From assembly GCF_013359905.1 (NCBI RefSeq), contig NZ_JABMCC010000118.1:558001-622000 (forward strand): a DNA stretch of 64,000 nucleotides, in the 5' to 3' direction. The notes beneath the pieces are model-generated. The model had not been told where the DNA came from. It searched no databases and worked only from the letters and a program-made list of their open reading frames with translations. Made by a program: the position numbers and the translations under genes. Shown in pieces: positions 62,345 to 64,000 of the stretch. This DNA comes from Paenibacillus taichungensis. GTDB taxonomy: Bacteria > Bacillota > Bacilli > Paenibacillales > Paenibacillaceae. How positions within the stretch are numbered: position 1 is the stretch's first letter; each line of letters begins with the position of its first letter.

Positions 62345-63115
62345 TTGAAGTGGTACCGTGTACATAAAGAAAAATCGAATACAACCCATTCCATCGACTG
62401 GAACGGATTCATCCCCAAACATATTGCAATCATGATGGATGGAAATGGAAGATGGGCTACGCGAAAAGGATTACCTCGAAGTGCTGGGCACTATGCAGGA
62501 ATGCAGACAATGCGGGAAACGATAAGCATGTGCCACAAAAACGGGATTGCTTCGCTCACTCTTTACGCCTTCTCTACGGAAAACTGGAAAAGGCCCAAGG
62601 AAGAGGTCGATTACATCATTAGTTTGGTGGTTGAATTTGTACAGGATACAACCGTTCAGGAACTGAATCAGAATAATATCAAAGTTAATTTTATTGGTGA
62701 TATCTCGAAATTCCCAGACGAAACACAGGAAGCGATGCGTAAAGTGGTGGAACTAACCCAAACGAATAGCGGGATGGCTGTGTATTTTGCGATGAATTAT
62801 GGGGGTAAAAACGATATTGTACAAGCGATCAAAACGTACATCGTAGAAAACAATGAAGAAAACAAAGAAACCTCGGAAATCTCCGAGGCGGAATTCGAAA
62901 AGTTTTTGTATACCGGACTCAATCCTGCCCCCGATCTGCTAATCCGAACCAGTGGGGAGAAAAGGTTAAGCAATTTCCTATTATGGCAAGCCGCTTATTC
63001 CGAGCTCTGGTTTACGGATGTGATGTGGCCGGATTTCAACGAGCAATTGTTATATGAATCCATCTTGGATTATCAGCAGCGCAAACAAAGAGCATTAGAC
63101 GATGTAACACAGTAA
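62345..63115 (+). CDS. Cis-isoprenyl diphosphate synthase (UppS-like)
   Basis: Isoprenyl transferase of 256 aa. The catalytic block is MMDGNGRWATRKG with D32; SAGHYAGMQTMRETI, STENWKRP, FAMNYGGK and the C-terminal DLLIRTSGEKRLSNFLLWQ are all present. The TTG start has AGGAGGAG about 6 bp ahead. The gene is not in the usual frr-uppS-cdsA cluster, so it is probably a second copy beside the housekeeping enzyme and may make a different chain length. Confidence 0.93.
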   Translation: MKWYRVHKEKSNTTHSIDWNGFIPKHIAIMMDGNGRWATRKGLPRSAGHYAGMQTMRETISMCHKNGIASLTLYAFSTENWKRPKEEVDYIISLVVEFVQDTTVQELNQNNIKVNFIGDISKFPDETQEAMRKVVELTQTNSGMAVYFAMNYGGKNDIVQAIKTYIVENNEENKETSEISEAEFEKFLYTGLNPAPDLLIRTSGEKRLSNFLLWQAAYSELWFTDVMWPDFNEQLLYESILDYQQRKQRALDDVTQ

Positions 63116-63138
63116 TCCAACATTGTTTCTGCCGATCC

Positions 63139-64000
63139 TCAGCTTAAATGAGCTTTTAACCAGGGATGGATAATAGGGAGAACGGTACTGGGCTGCATGG
63201 CTTTGGTGTGATCCATATCCGTTCCCTTGATTATTTCGACGGTCCAGCCTAAGTTTTCAAGAATTTTTTTATTCTTTTGCAACCGTCCGGCGATATCCAC
63301 CGTCACACTGCCAAATTTCTCACCATACGCAATCGTATCTCTCTCTCCTGCAAAAGCCAATCTGGGGATATTCAACTGAGTTTGAATACGTTGATCATCG
63401 AAATCAATTAAACCTTGATACAAGGTCGCAAATTGTTTCGTTTGAGCCGGATCGATCTTTAACTCCACGTTGTCCCAATCCAATTGATCCGGACTCAGTT
63501 CTTCTACTTTCATTAGAGCTTCTGCTGAGTGTATTTCTCCCGATTCTTCATGCTGCTTCAATGCTCCCTCATATGTCTTGGTGGTCACTACTCGCATTTC
63601 CTCATATGGCCCCTCGTATGGCGGGAAACCTCCCATAATGAGACTTTCCATACGGTCAGTCCGCAGGGCTAACTGCAGTCCAACGAGAGCCAGCCAGGAG
63701 TATCCATAATAACTAAATCGATTCACATTCATCTGATCCGCAATTCGTAACAAATCCTGAGCGATATATTCGGGCGTAAAATGTTCCGGATGGGGATGTG
63801 CCATATAGTGGCCTTCATAATCAAAATGCAGGATCTGAAATTCACCGGAAAGTCCGTCGATAAACTTTGCACCCAATTCAGGATCAACCCCCCATAACTT
63901 TAGGGTTTCGGCTTCTTGTCCGGTTACGGACTTTTTGGCTATGGGCAGCATAATGGCGTTACGATCTTCCGCTCCCGTCAGACCTACTTCAAGCTGCGAG
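63139..64000 (-). CDS. Alpha/beta hydrolase (N-terminus beyond window edge)
   Basis: The visible part has the nucleophile elbow YYGYSWLAL, the acid-side block FAGERD and a late histidine in GTDMDHTK, which fit an alpha/beta hydrolase. Although an ATG stands at 63951, the frame continues upstream as SQLEVGLTGAEDRNAI to the window edge without a stop, and this reads like genuine protein. The gene is therefore partial. Substrate unknown. It converges with the isoprenyl transferase gene. Confidence 0.8.
   Translation of the reverse strand, partial: SQLEVGLTGAEDRNAIMLPIAKKSVTGQEAETLKLWGVDPELGAKFIDGLSGEFQILHFDYEGHYMAHPHPEHFTPEYIAQDLLRIADQMNVNRFSYYGYSWLALVGLQLALRTDRMESLIMGGFPPYEGPYEEMRVVTTKTYEGALKQHEESGEIHSAEALMKVEELSPDQLDWDNVELKIDPAQTKQFATLYQGLIDFDDQRIQTQLNIPRLAFAGERDTIAYGEKFGSVTVDIAGRLQKNKKILENLGWTVEIIKGTDMDHTKAMQPSTVLPIIHPWLKAHLS

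Overview
The window looks like chromosomal DNA of an aerobic, endospore-forming Gram-positive bacterium, most likely Paenibacillus. The grounds are an uninterrupted sigK with its pro-sequence, a BclB-type exosporium collagen-like protein, Lpl/YtcQ-type sugar importers paired with a membrane-anchored AraC regulator, a YkyA lipoprotein, strong AGGAGG-type ribosome binding sites with frequent GTG and TTG starts, and mid-range G+C. I found no rRNA, tRNA, prophage, insertion sequence or CRISPR array.

Layout, left to right. 0-8.8 kb: one minus-strand operon with a sugar ABC importer, a DUF4127 protein, NanE, an RpiR regulator, a ROK kinase and a FAD oxidoreductase. 9-15.4 kb: single genes (Ser/Thr kinase, alpha/beta hydrolase, RNase H, HEAT-repeat protein, DUF421 membrane protein, ssuD with a divergent TetR gene). 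15.5-18.7 kb: an iron-siderophore importer split around a Fur box. 18.7-21.6 kb: a MarR gene and a hydrolase carrying matching operators, then a CycA-type permease. 21.7-24.2 kb: sigK with a mother-cell promoter and small genes. 24.3-33.9 kb: MFS pump, ADP-ribosylglycohydrolase, a HAD phosphatase-mtlD pair, three envelope proteins, an EamA transporter and a sulfurtransferase. 33.9-41.4 kb: an immunity-like orphan, a broken oxidoreductase, exosporium genes, a quinone-reductase/HxlR/SDR cluster and a CPBP protease. 41.6-55.4 kb: an amino-sugar utilisation operon (two permeases, binding protein, GH18-like secreted protein, nagB, nagA and a GH20-GH3 fusion) with a divergent AraC regulator. 55.4-64 kb: LRR protein, small membrane protein, aminotransferase, a second Fur-box siderophore importer, CueP, an isoprenyl transferase and an edge-truncated hydrolase.

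How the parts connect. The first operon is predicted to make GlcNAc-6-P from an imported ManNAc-type sugar (ROK kinase, then NanE) but has no deacetylase or deaminase. The 41-55 kb operon supplies NagA and NagB, which would complete that route to fructose-6-P. Neither sugar importer has its own ATPase, so both probably share an MsmX-type ATPase encoded elsewhere. The HAD-mtlD pair without PTS genes reads better as mannitol synthesis than as catabolism.

The most notable observations are the DUF4127/FAD-oxidoreductase amino-sugar operon, the GH20-GH3 fusion, the split HAD/MtlD pair, the MarR regulon with a possibly leaderless marR mRNA, and an SDR whose catalytic tyrosine is phenylalanine.
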